NCBI GenBank assembly: GCA_965657935.1
Contig: CBFHQE010000072.1
Coordinates: 1-15,170 of the forward strand
Direction of reading: 5' to 3'
Source of the DNA: Maricaulis sp965657935
GTDB taxonomy: Bacteria > Pseudomonadota > Alphaproteobacteria > Caulobacterales > Maricaulaceae
DNA: 15,170 nucleotides
The notes under the pieces are model-generated. The model was not told where the DNA came from. It saw only the letters and a program-made list of their open reading frames with translations, and ran no database searches. Shown piece after piece: positions 1-7,426 of the stretch; the first letter of the stretch is position 1; each line of letters starts with the position of its first letter. A program made the position numbers and the translations under genes.

Positions 1-356
1 TTGAAATGTTGATAGAGACCCTCGGCATTGGGTTTGTTGTAATAGGGCGCCACAACAAGGCCCGCATCCGCACCCAACTGCTTGGCACGCTTTTGATTCT
101 GGATGGCAATGGCGGTCGAATTGGAACCGGTCCCGGCGATCACGGGAATTTGTCCGCCCGCCGTTTGGATTACAATTTCGACAACCCGCATGTGTTCGTC
201 AAAGGTCAGCGTGGCGGATTCACCGGTGGTTCCACATGGCACAAGTCCATGCGTTCCAGCCGCAATTTGACGTTCCGTCAACGCAACTACTTGATCTTCA
301 TCGACGGCACCGTTCTTGAATGGTGTGACCAGCGCGGTGATGGAGCCCTTGAACAT
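1..356 (-). CDS. dapA: 4-hydroxy-tetrahydrodipicolinate synthase, 5' part only
   Basis: DapA condenses pyruvate with aspartate semialdehyde in the cytoplasm, the first committed step to diaminopimelate and lysine. Only the first 118 codons are visible; the gene runs off the left edge of the window. The N-terminus starts MFKGSITALVTPF, followed by the pyruvate-binding CGTTGES motif at residues 41-47, AGTGSNST at 74-81 and PYYNKP at 104-109 (the family's active-site tyrosine region). The Schiff-base lysine lies beyond the edge. The ATG at 356 fits the usual DapA start, although the Shine-Dalgarno sequence is weak. It is divergent from the lytic transglycosylase gene, and both relate to the cell wall because diaminopimelate is a peptidoglycan precursor. 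Identification is firm from motifs; closely related N-acetylneuraminate lyase-type paralogues cannot be fully excluded without the C-terminal half. Confidence 0.93.
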   Translation of the reverse strand, partial: MFKGSITALVTPFKNGAVDEDQVVALTERQIAAGTHGLVPCGTTGESATLTFDEHMRVVEIVIQTAGGQIPVIAGTGSNSTAIAIQNQKRAKQLGADAGLVVAPYYNKPNAEGLYQHF

Positions 357-390
357 GTCTCAATCTCGACTTCTGTTTGGTAAGCGGCGG

Positions 391-419
391 ACCATATCGA
401 CGCTCGCCCGCTTGGCCAA
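391..419 (-). promoter_or_regulatory. candidate sigma70-type promoter for dapA
   Basis: On the minus strand a TTGGCC hexamer (419-414) is followed after exactly 17 bp by TATGGT (396-391), about 35 nt upstream of the dapA ATG. The -35 element lies inside the palindrome at 409-422. This is a consensus match by eye only. Confidence 0.3.
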
Positions 420-422
420 GCG
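409..422. promoter_or_regulatory. 14-bp perfect palindrome, possible operator
   Basis: CGCTTGGCCAAGCG is a perfect 14-bp palindrome in the 145-bp gap between the divergent dapA and lytic transglycosylase genes. It overlaps the candidate dapA -35 hexamer, which is where a repressor could act. No binding protein is identified, and GC-rich genomes produce such palindromes by chance. Confidence 0.35.
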
Positions 423-501
423 TTCTCGAACAGGCTGGACAGTGAGCGCGATTTGCGGTGAAGTTCGTTTACCCCAAAACCCAGGAAGCGTATTGCGAAA
501 C

Positions 502-2532
502 ATGATCGTTCGTTGTGTACCCGCGCTGCTCGCATTTGCGGTGATCGCGCCCGTAGAGGCCCAGATCCCGACACCGCGCATGCGGCCAGAGCCCGTGAAT
601 TTTTCCCAGCATCTCTCTGACGCAGATTTCAACTTGTTCCGACAAGGCCTGGACGCGGCCGAAGACGAAGACTGGTCCCTGGTCCGCAATGTCCGAGACC
701 AGCTGACTGATCCGGCCAGCCGCAATATCATGTTGTGGCTGATTGCGCTGAACGATCCGCGCGCCACCTTCCTTGAACTCGATCTCGCCCTGGGCGAACT
801 GGCAGAATGGCCGCGCGACAGCTTCATCCGCACCGAAGCCGAATCCAAGATCTCGACCTCCGGACTGTCTGCGCCCTTCATCGTCAGCTGGTTCGAGGAC
901 AATGCGCCCCTCTCCGGTCGTGGCCGCGTTGCCTTTGCCGAGGCCTTGATCGAGGTTGGCCGTGTCGATGAAGGTGAGGACCTGCTGCGCACCACCTGGC
1001 GCGGCGGCCGTCTGCCGCTGCCGGAACAGCGCCGGGTTTACCGGACTCACAGTGATCGTTTTACCGAAGAGGATCACCTTGCCCGCGTCGACTACCTGAT
1101 CTGGTCCGGACAACGCACCGCTGCGCGCCGTGTCGTTCCACTACTTCAGGGTGGCGAACGCAATGTCGCCGAGGCGCGCCTTCGTCTGGCCGGCCGCCAG
1201 AGTGGCGTGGACCGCGCCGTCCAGCGGGTTCCCACAAGCATGATGAATGATCCCGGTCTGGTCTTCGAGCGCGCCCGCTGGCGTCGCCGTTCCGGCCTGC
1301 GCGACAGCGTTTTGCCGCTTCTGTTGGAATTGCCGGACGAACATACTGACACCAATGCGCTGGACCTGATGTGGACCGAGCGCAAGCTGATGATCCTGAC
1401 GCTGATCCGCGACCAGGATTATCAATCCGCCTACGAACTTGCCCGGCCGCATGGCATGGAACGTGGAGCAGACTTTGCCGATGCGGAATTCCTCGCCGGC
1501 TGGCTTGCCCTGGTGCATCTTGATGACGCCCAGGCGGCGATGGCGCACTTCACCACGCTGCGCAATAACGTCACCACGACCGTGTCCGTATCCCGTGCTG
1601 CATACTGGATGGCGCGGGCTGCAGATGCGCTCGGCGATCCCAACCTTGCCGCACAATATTACGCCGAGGCCGGGACCCATTCGACGGCATATTATGGCCA
1701 GCTGGCAATCGCCCAGATCTCAGGTGATGAAGCTATTCTGGCCTTCGAGGGCGATCCGGAGCCGTCTGACGAAACGCGCATACGCTTTGAAAACCGCTCA
1801 ATGGTTCAAGCCATGCGTCGCCTGGGCGAACAGGGCGAGGACTATTATTTCCGGCTGTTCAGTTATCGTGCCGATGACCGGCTGACTGACCCGGAAGAAG
1901 CCGTCCTGCTGGCCGCGCTGGCGAATGAATATCTCTACGTCCGCCAGTCTGTCCGAGCCGCCAAGGCCGCGCGCCAGCGCGGCATTGTCCTGCCACAAAG
2001 TGCCTATCCGACAATTGACCTGCCCGAAGAGACGTCTGGTGATCAACCCAACCCGGAGGTCGTGCACTCTGTCATCCGCCAGGAAACCGAGTTTTCCCAG
2101 CACGCCGTCAGTGGAGCAGGGGCTCGTGGCATGATGCAGATGATGCCCGCCACAGCCCGCCAGACGGCCCGCTCCATCGGCGAGGGCTATCGCCGCAACT
2201 GGCTGACGGATGATCTGGAATACAACCTGACCCTGGGCATGCATCACCTCAACGAGGTGCTCGAGGATTATGACGGTTCTTATGTCATGGCCCTTGCCGC
2301 CTACAATGCCGGTGGCCATCGTGTCCGCCGCTGGGTCGAGGATTATGGCGATCCACGCGATCCCGATGTCGATCCGATCGACTGGGTGGAAAGCATCCCC
2401 TTCTCCGAAACCCGCAACTACGTGATGCGCGTGATCGAGAACATGCAGGTCTACCGGACCCGTCTCGCCGATGACCAACCCTCGCCTCTGATGATCGAAG
2501 ACGATCTCAGAGCCGGCTCACCGCAAAACTAG
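502..2532 (+). CDS. soluble lytic murein transglycosylase, Slt70-like, exported
   Basis: This enzyme cleaves the MurNAc-GlcNAc bond of peptidoglycan in the periplasm, leaving 1,6-anhydro ends. I chose the ATG at 502 (676 aa) because it directly opens a signal peptide (MIVRCVPALLAFAVIAPVEA); an in-frame TTG at 493 lies closer to the AGGAAG at 483-488 and would add three residues. Residues ~25-510 form the helical repeat region expected of the Slt superhelical doughnut. The C-terminal SLT domain has catalytic Glu528 in RQETEF, then GARGMMQMMPATA, and the AAYNAGG motif around Tyr601, followed by RNYV near the end. Total length is close to the Slt70 type. It is followed immediately by a strong terminator. 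A longer in-frame start at 316 would overlap the dapA start and lacks a signal peptide, so I rejected it. Confidence 0.93.
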   Translation: MIVRCVPALLAFAVIAPVEAQIPTPRMRPEPVNFSQHLSDADFNLFRQGLDAAEDEDWSLVRNVRDQLTDPASRNIMLWLIALNDPRATFLELDLALGELAEWPRDSFIRTEAESKISTSGLSAPFIVSWFEDNAPLSGRGRVAFAEALIEVGRVDEGEDLLRTTWRGGRLPLPEQRRVYRTHSDRFTEEDHLARVDYLIWSGQRTAARRVVPLLQGGERNVAEARLRLAGRQSGVDRAVQRVPTSMMNDPGLVFERARWRRRSGLRDSVLPLLLELPDEHTDTNALDLMWTERKLMILTLIRDQDYQSAYELARPHGMERGADFADAEFLAGWLALVHLDDAQAAMAHFTTLRNNVTTTVSVSRAAYWMARAADALGDPNLAAQYYAEAGTHSTAYYGQLAIAQISGDEAILAFEGDPEPSDETRIRFENRSMVQAMRRLGEQGEDYYFRLFSYRADDRLTDPEEAVLLAALANEYLYVRQSVRAAKAARQRGIVLPQSAYPTIDLPEETSGDQPNPEVVHSVIRQETEFSQHAVSGAGARGMMQMMPATARQTARSIGEGYRRNWLTDDLEYNLTLGMHHLNEVLEDYDGSYVMALAAYNAGGHRVRRWVEDYGDPRDPDVDPIDWVESIPFSETRNYVMRVIENMQVYRTRLADDQPSPLMIEDDLRAGSPQN

Positions 2533-2540
2533 AAACAGGA

Positions 2541-2567
2541 AAGCCCCCGGACATCCGGGGGCTTTTT
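2541..2567 (+). terminator. rho-independent terminator after the lytic transglycosylase
   Basis: A 10-bp perfect stem (AAGCCCCCGG / CCGGGGGCTT) with loop ACAT is followed by a run of six T. It starts 8 nt after the stop codon. It sits between two convergent genes, but the opposite-strand tail is too T-poor for efficient use in reverse. Confidence 0.93.
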
Positions 2568-2577
2568 TATTGCAGGC

Positions 2578-3459
2578 CTAGTTTCCACCCGTCAGGCGGA
2601 CCTCTTCCATCGTCTCCAGGTCCAGCCGGATGAGGTCATAGCCCTCACCGTCATCACGCCCGAAAACCAGGAAACGTCCGTCCGGCGAGATCGCAGGCGC
2701 GCTGTCGATATTCATGCGCACACCCAGCGAAAACGCCTCCCCACCAACCAGCGCGCGCGCGTGCAGGATATAGTTCGCGCCGTCCTGCACGCCCCAATAG
2801 AGCAGGCTGCCGTCCTCAGAGAGGGTCGCAGAGACGTCATCGCCCTCACCATGGGTCAGCCGATGCAGGGACTGCTCTGCGATATCACACATCATCACAT
2901 CAAGCCCGCCATCCTCGCCATTATCGCGCGTGAACAGGAAACGCGTCTCGGTCATCCAGCGCGGCCACATACCGCCCTCCACCACCAGACGCGTCGCGCC
3001 GGTTCGCGGATCATAGGCAAGAATATCGGACTGGAACGCCTCCTGGTCGCGGTTCTGGGCGTAAACGATTTCCCCCGTTTGCGAGATCGCCCCACCGAGG
3101 TTGAAGACGCGGGTATCGCTGAGCAATTCGACATCACCGCCGTCACGGCCCACATGATAAACCGACCAGCGGCGGTCTCGCGTCGAGACAAAGACAATGT
3201 CGCGGCCGCCGTGGCCGATGCTCGGCCAGCGGTCCATATAGCGGGTGTCGGTGATCTGGCGCAGGATATTGCCATTCAGGTCCATTTCGAAAATACCGCC
3301 ACGCGCGCCATCATGGCGATGGAAGAGCAGCGTGCCTTCCGGCGTGAAAACCGCACCATTTTCCAGTTCAGCCTGGCTCTCCTGGGCGGTCACCAGGAAA
3401 ACGCCGGCGAGCGCCAGAACTGCAGCAACAGCGCCGAGCATTCGGGATTTTAGAGTCAT
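2578..3459 (-). CDS. exported beta-propeller protein, PD40/TolB-like repeats
   Basis: A 293-aa protein with a signal peptide (residues 1-~30, hydrophobic core GAVAAVLALAGVFLV, ending near ESQA). The body consists of repeated WD40-like PD40 blades of the kind found in TolB: runs such as FTPEGTLLFHRHDG, IVFVSTRD, SATLSEDGSLLYWG and PAISPDGRFLVFGRDD, each ending in a D-x-x-G turn. There is room for about five to six blades. It has no Tol-domain N-terminus and is much shorter than TolB, so I do not call it tolB; it is probably a periplasmic or lipid-free binding protein of unknown ligand. The ATG at 3459 has AGAAGGA about 6 nt upstream. It lies 110 bp downstream of the dehydratase gene on the same strand, possibly co-transcribed. 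Two cysteine-poor propeller halves and no catalytic motif argue against an enzyme. Confidence 0.82.
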   Translation of the reverse strand: MTLKSRMLGAVAAVLALAGVFLVTAQESQAELENGAVFTPEGTLLFHRHDGARGGIFEMDLNGNILRQITDTRYMDRWPSIGHGGRDIVFVSTRDRRWSVYHVGRDGGDVELLSDTRVFNLGGAISQTGEIVYAQNRDQEAFQSDILAYDPRTGATRLVVEGGMWPRWMTETRFLFTRDNGEDGGLDVMMCDIAEQSLHRLTHGEGDDVSATLSEDGSLLYWGVQDGANYILHARALVGGEAFSLGVRMNIDSAPAISPDGRFLVFGRDDGEGYDLIRLDLETMEEVRLTGGN

Positions 3460-3465
3460 GTCAGG

Positions 3466-3493
3466 TCCTTCTCGTCGAACTCTGCGCGAGAAG
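3466..3493 (-). promoter_or_regulatory. hairpin covering the ribosome-binding site of the beta-propeller gene
   Basis: CTTCTCG and CGAGAAG (plus-strand 3468-3474 and 3487-3493) form a 7-bp stem with a 12-nt loop in the mRNA leader. The 3' arm contains most of the AGAAGGA ribosome-binding site, so folding would hide it. Function is inferred. Confidence 0.35.
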
Positions 3494-3569
3494 TAACCAG
3501 GCTTTCCCCCCACGACATGGTGCGCCGGGACGAACAGACTGTTTTCAAGGATAAATGCGCCTGTGACGC

Positions 3570-4562
3570 CTAGAGACGGTCCAGAGCGCGGGCAAACATG
3601 GCCGGGTCGACATTTCCCCCGGACAGGATCGCGCACGCTGTGCGGCCCTTTACATCGGCCTTGCCGGAAAGAATCGAGGCCAGCGCAACGGCGCCGCCCG
3701 GCTCAACCACGACCTTGAGATGGCGCCAGGCAAATGCCATGGCATCGAGCACGTCTTCATCGGTCACGGCGTAGCCGCCTGAGAGTTGGCGTTTGTTCAT
3801 GGACCAGGTCAACTTGCCATGTGTCGGCGTGATCACGGCATCACAGATGGAGCCTGTGAGCTTCTTGTTGACGACATGTTCGCCGGTTTCGAATGTCAGT
3901 TTCATATCATCGAAATCAACAGGTTCGGCAGCCCAGACTTCCGTGTCCGGATTCATCGACTTAGCAGCGAGACCAACACCGGCAATGAGACCACCTCCAC
4001 CAGCACAGCAGACGATCTTCTCGACCTCCTGGCCGAAATCTCGTGCCTGGGTCATCAATTCGCGACCGAGCGTGCCCTGACCCGCGATGATGTATTTATT
4101 CTCGAACGGAGGAACGAGCGTACGGCCTTCGGTATCGGCAATGCGGGCGCCGATCTCCTCGCGATTCTCCGTCGCGCGGTCATAAAACACCACAGTCCCG
4201 CCCCAGAAGTGCACGCCTTCGACTTTGGCCTTGGGAGCGTCATTGGGCATGATGATGGTCGCATTGGAGCCCATCAAGCGCGCGGCGGCGGAGACACCCT
4301 GTGCATGATTGCCGGAGGAATACGCAACGACACCGCGCTTGAGCGCCTCTTCGTCCAGTCTGGAGATGCGGTTATAGGCACCGCGGAACTTGAAACTACC
4401 GGTGCGTTGCAGGCATTCCGGCTTGACAAAAACCCGGCCACCAACGCGCTCGTCGAGAACATCACTGCGCAATAAGGGCGTCACGACCGCGACCTTGCTC
4501 AAACGTTCTGCGGCCTCCTCGATATCAGCAAACGCGGGGACATCATTCACATCAAAAGCCAT
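3570..4562 (-). CDS. PLP-dependent threonine/serine dehydratase-like enzyme, no ACT domain
   Basis: A fold-type II PLP enzyme, 330 aa. Threonine dehydratases convert threonine to 2-oxobutyrate and ammonia (serine to pyruvate). The PLP-lysine motif GSFKFRG puts Lys58 as the Schiff-base residue. SSGNHAQG at 82-89 binds the substrate carboxylate, and AGGGGL at 187-192 is the glycine-rich phosphate loop; the C-terminus has the SGGN motif near residue 313. There is no C-terminal ACT regulatory domain, so this is the short catabolic TdcB/serine racemase/hydroxyaspartate-lyase type and not a biosynthetic IlvA. These sub-activities cannot be separated by sequence alone here. The ATG at 4562 has GGAG 7 nt upstream; an in-frame codon at 4595 would add 11 unconserved residues. 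It is divergent from the acyl-CoA ligase gene and probably leads into the beta-propeller gene. Confidence 0.88.
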   Translation of the reverse strand: MAFDVNDVPAFADIEEAAERLSKVAVVTPLLRSDVLDERVGGRVFVKPECLQRTGSFKFRGAYNRISRLDEEALKRGVVAYSSGNHAQGVSAAARLMGSNATIIMPNDAPKAKVEGVHFWGGTVVFYDRATENREEIGARIADTEGRTLVPPFENKYIIAGQGTLGRELMTQARDFGQEVEKIVCCAGGGGLIAGVGLAAKSMNPDTEVWAAEPVDFDDMKLTFETGEHVVNKKLTGSICDAVITPTHGKLTWSMNKRQLSGGYAVTDEDVLDAMAFAWRHLKVVVEPGGAVALASILSGKADVKGRTACAILSGGNVDPAMFARALDRL

Positions 4563-4604
4563 AACTGAACTCCACTCGAATCTGCCCCGCCGCACTGGCA
4601 GAAA

Positions 4605-4644
4605 TGCTTAAGCAATATATTCTCATTGCGCAAAGGGATTGCGC
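4605..4644. promoter_or_regulatory. palindromes and direct repeats in a divergent promoter region
   Basis: The 157-bp gap between the dehydratase and acyl-CoA ligase genes holds a 10-bp palindrome TGCTTAAGCA (4605-4614), an AT-rich ATATATT, an 8-bp palindrome TTGCGCAA (4626-4633) and a direct repeat ATTGCGC at 4625-4631 and 4638-4644. These could be operators for one or both genes. No regulator is identified. Confidence 0.35.
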
Positions 4645-4719
4645 CGCACGCGCGGAAGGCCTTTGATACAGAAAAGAGTAAAACGTCCAACCGGTTGTTC
4701 GAAGGGGAGATTGAGAACG

Positions 4720-6357
4720 ATGCGCGCACAAATGATGGATTGTCCGCTAATGATTTCGGACATTCTTGTCCACGCCGCCAAATGCCATGGCGACACCGAA
4801 ATTGTTACGCGTTTGCCGGAGAGCGGCGAAACCCACCGCCAGGGTTATGCTGCGACCCATGAAAGAACCAAACAGCTCGCCAATGCGTTGCTGAAGGATC
4901 TGGGCATTGAGGACGGCGATGTCGTCTCGACCATTGCCTGGAACTCCCACCGGCATTTCGAGCTTTACTACGCGATCTCCGGTATTGGCGCCGTGGTGCA
5001 CACGGTCAATCCGCGCCTTGATCCCAAGCAGTTGATCTGGATGCTGGCGCATGCCGAATCCAAGGCCGTTTTCTTCGACATCCAGTTCGCCCCGCTGATC
5101 GACGGCATCGCCGCGCATTGCCCGGGCGTGAAAAACTGGATCCTGATGACCGACAGCTCTCACAAAGGTGCGGTCAAAACGGAATGTCTGACCTATGAAG
5201 AACTGATTGGTGGTCATTCCAGCGACTACACCTGGCCGGTCTTCGACGAAAACAAGGCTGCCGGCCTGTGTTACACCTCCGGCACGACAGGTGACCCCAA
5301 GGGTTCGCTTTACTCACACCGTTCCAACGTCCTGCACGCGCTGACGACGTCAGCCTCGGACGTGATCGGCGTTGGCGCTCGCGGCACCTTGCTGCCCGTT
5401 GTGCCAATGTTCCACGTCAATGCCTGGGGCATTCCCTACGCCGCTCCGATGAACGGCGCCAAGCTGGTTATGCCCGGCCCTCAGCTGGACGGCCCCAATC
5501 TTCACTCCATGATCGAGGAAGAGAAGGTCAATTATGTCGCGGGTGTTCCAACCGTCTGGCTGGGCCTGCTCAATCACCTTGAACAGAACAATCTGCGTAT
5601 CGACGGGGTCGAACGCGTCCTGATCGGTGGCTCGGCCCTTCCCGAAGCCCTGCTACGCGCCTACGAAGACAAGTACGGCGTCGTGATGCAGCAAGGCTGG
5701 GGCATGACCGAGATGAGCCCGCTGGGCACGGTCAATGCGGCCTTGCCGAAACATGATGGTCTCAGCCGCGAGGAAGAGATCAAGATCAAGCTGAAACAGG
5801 GCCGCCTGGTGTTCGGGGTTGGCATGCGCATTGTCGATGATGAAGGCAATGAACTGCCCTGGGATGGCGAGTCTTCCGGCCATGTCCAGGTGCGTGGACC
5901 GTGGATTGTGTCCTCATACTTCAAGGGCGCGGGTGCCGAAGCCTTCACGGAAGATGGATGGTTCAAGACCGGCGACGTCGCGCATCTTGATGGCGATGGT
6001 TTCATGACGATCACCGACCGTTCCAAGGACGTCATCAAGACCGGTGGCGAATGGATCTCCTCCATCGATCTGGAGAACGCAGCGATGGGTCATCCAGGCG
6101 TGGAAATGGCCGCGGCTGTCGGCATGCCTCACCCCAAATGGCAGGAGCGCCCCTTGCTGGTCGTTCAGGCCAAGGCGGGCGCCGAGAAGGATGCCGCAAG
6201 CATCATTGAATACCTGCGCGGTGAAGTGCCCAAATGGTGGCTGCCGGACGCTGTCGAGTTCATCGATGCCATGCCAATCGGGGCAACCGGCAAGATGCTC
6301 AAAACCAAACTCCGGGAAATCTACGCCAATTACGAATTCCCGAGCGTGGACGGGTAG
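4720..6357 (+). CDS. medium-/long-chain fatty acyl-CoA ligase, AlkK-type
   Basis: Activates fatty acids to acyl-CoA through an acyl-adenylate, feeding beta-oxidation. It is 545 aa, the length of Pseudomonas AlkK, and shares its N-terminal signature (QMM followed by PL.IS, then HAA..HGDTEIV). ATP-binding motif YTSGTTGDPKG is at 185-195, GWGMTE at 326-331, and GWFKTGD (with Asp419) at 413-419. The hinge and DRSKDVIKTGGEWIS region follow, and the C-terminal GATGK motif places the adenylation lysine at Lys525. The ATG at 4720 has AAGGGGAGA 9 nt upstream, and the downstream residues match AlkK, so the longer in-frame ORF from 4639 is rejected. Chain-length preference is not decided by what I can see. 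It is monocistronic, bounded by the divergent promoter region and a terminator. Confidence 0.93.
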   Translation: MRAQMMDCPLMISDILVHAAKCHGDTEIVTRLPESGETHRQGYAATHERTKQLANALLKDLGIEDGDVVSTIAWNSHRHFELYYAISGIGAVVHTVNPRLDPKQLIWMLAHAESKAVFFDIQFAPLIDGIAAHCPGVKNWILMTDSSHKGAVKTECLTYEELIGGHSSDYTWPVFDENKAAGLCYTSGTTGDPKGSLYSHRSNVLHALTTSASDVIGVGARGTLLPVVPMFHVNAWGIPYAAPMNGAKLVMPGPQLDGPNLHSMIEEEKVNYVAGVPTVWLGLLNHLEQNNLRIDGVERVLIGGSALPEALLRAYEDKYGVVMQQGWGMTEMSPLGTVNAALPKHDGLSREEEIKIKLKQGRLVFGVGMRIVDDEGNELPWDGESSGHVQVRGPWIVSSYFKGAGAEAFTEDGWFKTGDVAHLDGDGFMTITDRSKDVIKTGGEWISSIDLENAAMGHPGVEMAAAVGMPHPKWQERPLLVVQAKAGAEKDAASIIEYLRGEVPKWWLPDAVEFIDAMPIGATGKMLKTKLREIYANYEFPSVDG

Positions 6358-6377
6358 CGCGACCTGATATCGAGACG

Positions 6378-6408
6378 AAAGCCCCGGTCACGCCGGGGCT
6401 TTTTTCTT
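6378..6408 (+). terminator. rho-independent terminator after the acyl-CoA ligase
   Basis: Stem AAAGCCCCGG / CCGGGGCTTT with a TCACG loop and a T-rich tail, starting about 20 nt after the stop codon. Confidence 0.92.
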
Positions 6409-6447
6409 GGGGGGACAGAACAGCGCACATTCCCCTCTTCGTCCCCC

Positions 6448-6476
6448 TTGCGAGCGACACGCCGCCGCCATATCTT
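6448..6476 (+). promoter_or_regulatory. candidate sigma70-type promoter for the small membrane protein gene
   Basis: TTGCGA (6448-6453), a 17-bp spacer and TATCTT (6471-6476), about 47 nt upstream of the ATG at 6523 and just downstream of the previous terminator. The position and spacing are good; the match is by eye. Confidence 0.42.
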
Positions 6477-6522
6477 CATATCGTAATTCGATAAGACCTG
6501 AACGGGTTGCTCAGAGGAAGAA

Positions 6523-6726
6523 ATGGAAATCTATTACATGGGACCGGAAGCAGCGATTGTAGGGCTGATCATCGGCTTTTTGCCGACACTCATCGCCCTG
6601 CTGCGCGGACACGACAATACGTTCGCGATCTTCCTGACCAACTTTCTTCTAGGCTGGACCGGCATTGGTTGGATCATTGCCCTGATCTGGTCTTTCACAG
6701 CCATCCGCAGGCGCGTGCGGACATAG
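6523..6726 (+). CDS. superinfection-immunity-like small membrane protein
   Basis: A 67-aa protein made almost entirely of two membrane helices (residues ~10-27 and ~37-60) around a short RGHDNTFAIF segment, with a basic tail RRRVRT. The core FLPTLIALLRGHDN...FLTNFLLGWTGIGWIIALIW matches the Imm_superinfect family (named after phage T4 Imm, which blocks DNA entry of a second phage). Many bacterial chromosomes carry such genes outside prophages, and their role there is not established. The ATG at 6523 has AGAGG 5 nt upstream; Met at residue 6 is an alternative. The gene has its own candidate promoter and is flanked by terminators on both sides, so it looks like an autonomous unit. No phage genes surround it. 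Confidence 0.85.
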   Translation: MEIYYMGPEAAIVGLIIGFLPTLIALLRGHDNTFAIFLTNFLLGWTGIGWIIALIWSFTAIRRRVRT

Positions 6727-6791
6727 TCGACGATCTTACCCCTCCCCAGTCGACACATAAAAACAAGAATACGCGTCTCCTTCCCCAAGAG

Positions 6792-6825
6792 AAACGCCCG
6801 GGTATCCTCACACCCGGGCGTTTTG
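6792..6825 (+). terminator. rho-independent terminator after the small membrane protein
   Basis: A 12-bp perfect stem (AAACGCCCGGGT / ACCCGGGCGTTT, 6792-6803 with 6812-6823), an 8-nt loop and a short T-rich tail (TTTTGTCTGTT). It lies 66 nt after the stop codon and 35 nt before the next start codon. Confidence 0.85.
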
Positions 6826-6859
6826 TCTGTTATCCTTCCGGAATGATCGGGAGGACAAG

Positions 6860-7426
6860 ATGAGCACTGACACCCAGCCAAGCCCGCTGGACAACATGAT
6901 CGCCAATATGCCGGAGAAGACCGGCAAGAGCCTCGAGCAATGGATCGCCTTGCTGGGCCCGGTGGGTGGGCGCAAACACGGTGAACTGATGAAAGTGCTC
7001 AAGGGCGAGCACGGCATGAGCCACGGATTTGCCAATCTGGTCGCGCACACCGCCCGTGACAACATGCAGGTCGCTGCCAAGCCTGATGCCCCGGTCGTCG
7101 CCCAATATTCCGGCAAGGAAACGCTGAAACCGGTTTACGACGCGCTCATTACGGCCGTCAGCGCGTTTGGCAGCGATGTTGAGATCGCACCCAAGAAAGC
7201 CTATGTCAGCCTGCGCCGGGCCAAACAATTTGCTCTGGTTCAACCGACGACCAAGACACGGGTGGATGTCGGCATCAAGCTGAAAGGCGTTGAAGCGACC
7301 GACCGCCTGGAGTCGTCCGGAAGTTTCAATTCCATGGTCACGCATCGCGTACGAACGGCCAGCGTCGAGGATATTGATGCGGAGCTGAAAGCCTGGCTGA
7401 AAGCGGCCTACGACAAGGCGGGTTAG
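6860..7426 (+). CDS. DUF4287-DUF5655 domain protein
   Basis: A 188-aa soluble protein of two conserved domains of unknown function. Residues ~8-65 carry the DUF4287 pattern (MIANMPEKTGKSLEQW...KHGELMKVLK...GMSHGFANL). Residues ~84-186 carry DUF5655, with the strongly conserved core IAPKKAYVSLRR, KQFALVQP and TKTRVDVGIKLKG, which is rich in basic residues. The families are widespread in bacteria; no activity is established, though the basic conserved core would suit nucleic-acid or nucleotide binding (inference). GGGAGGA sits 5 nt before the ATG. Its TAG stop overlaps the TAA stop of the convergent histidine kinase gene by 3 nt, with no terminator between, so transcripts from both sides probably run into each other. 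Confidence 0.85.
   Translation: MSTDTQPSPLDNMIANMPEKTGKSLEQWIALLGPVGGRKHGELMKVLKGEHGMSHGFANLVAHTARDNMQVAAKPDAPVVAQYSGKETLKPVYDALITAVSAFGSDVEIAPKKAYVSLRRAKQFALVQPTTKTRVDVGIKLKGVEATDRLESSGSFNSMVTHRVRTASVEDIDAELKAWLKAAYDKAG

Noticed and set aside
316..501. N-terminal extension of the lytic transglycosylase to 316
   Set aside because: It would overlap the dapA start, place 62 unconserved residues before a clear signal peptide, and bury the likely export signal.
2761..3453. A 230-codon plus-strand frame opposite the beta-propeller gene
   Set aside because: The minus strand shows a signal peptide and repeated PD40 blades; the plus frame has no motif or ribosome-binding site.
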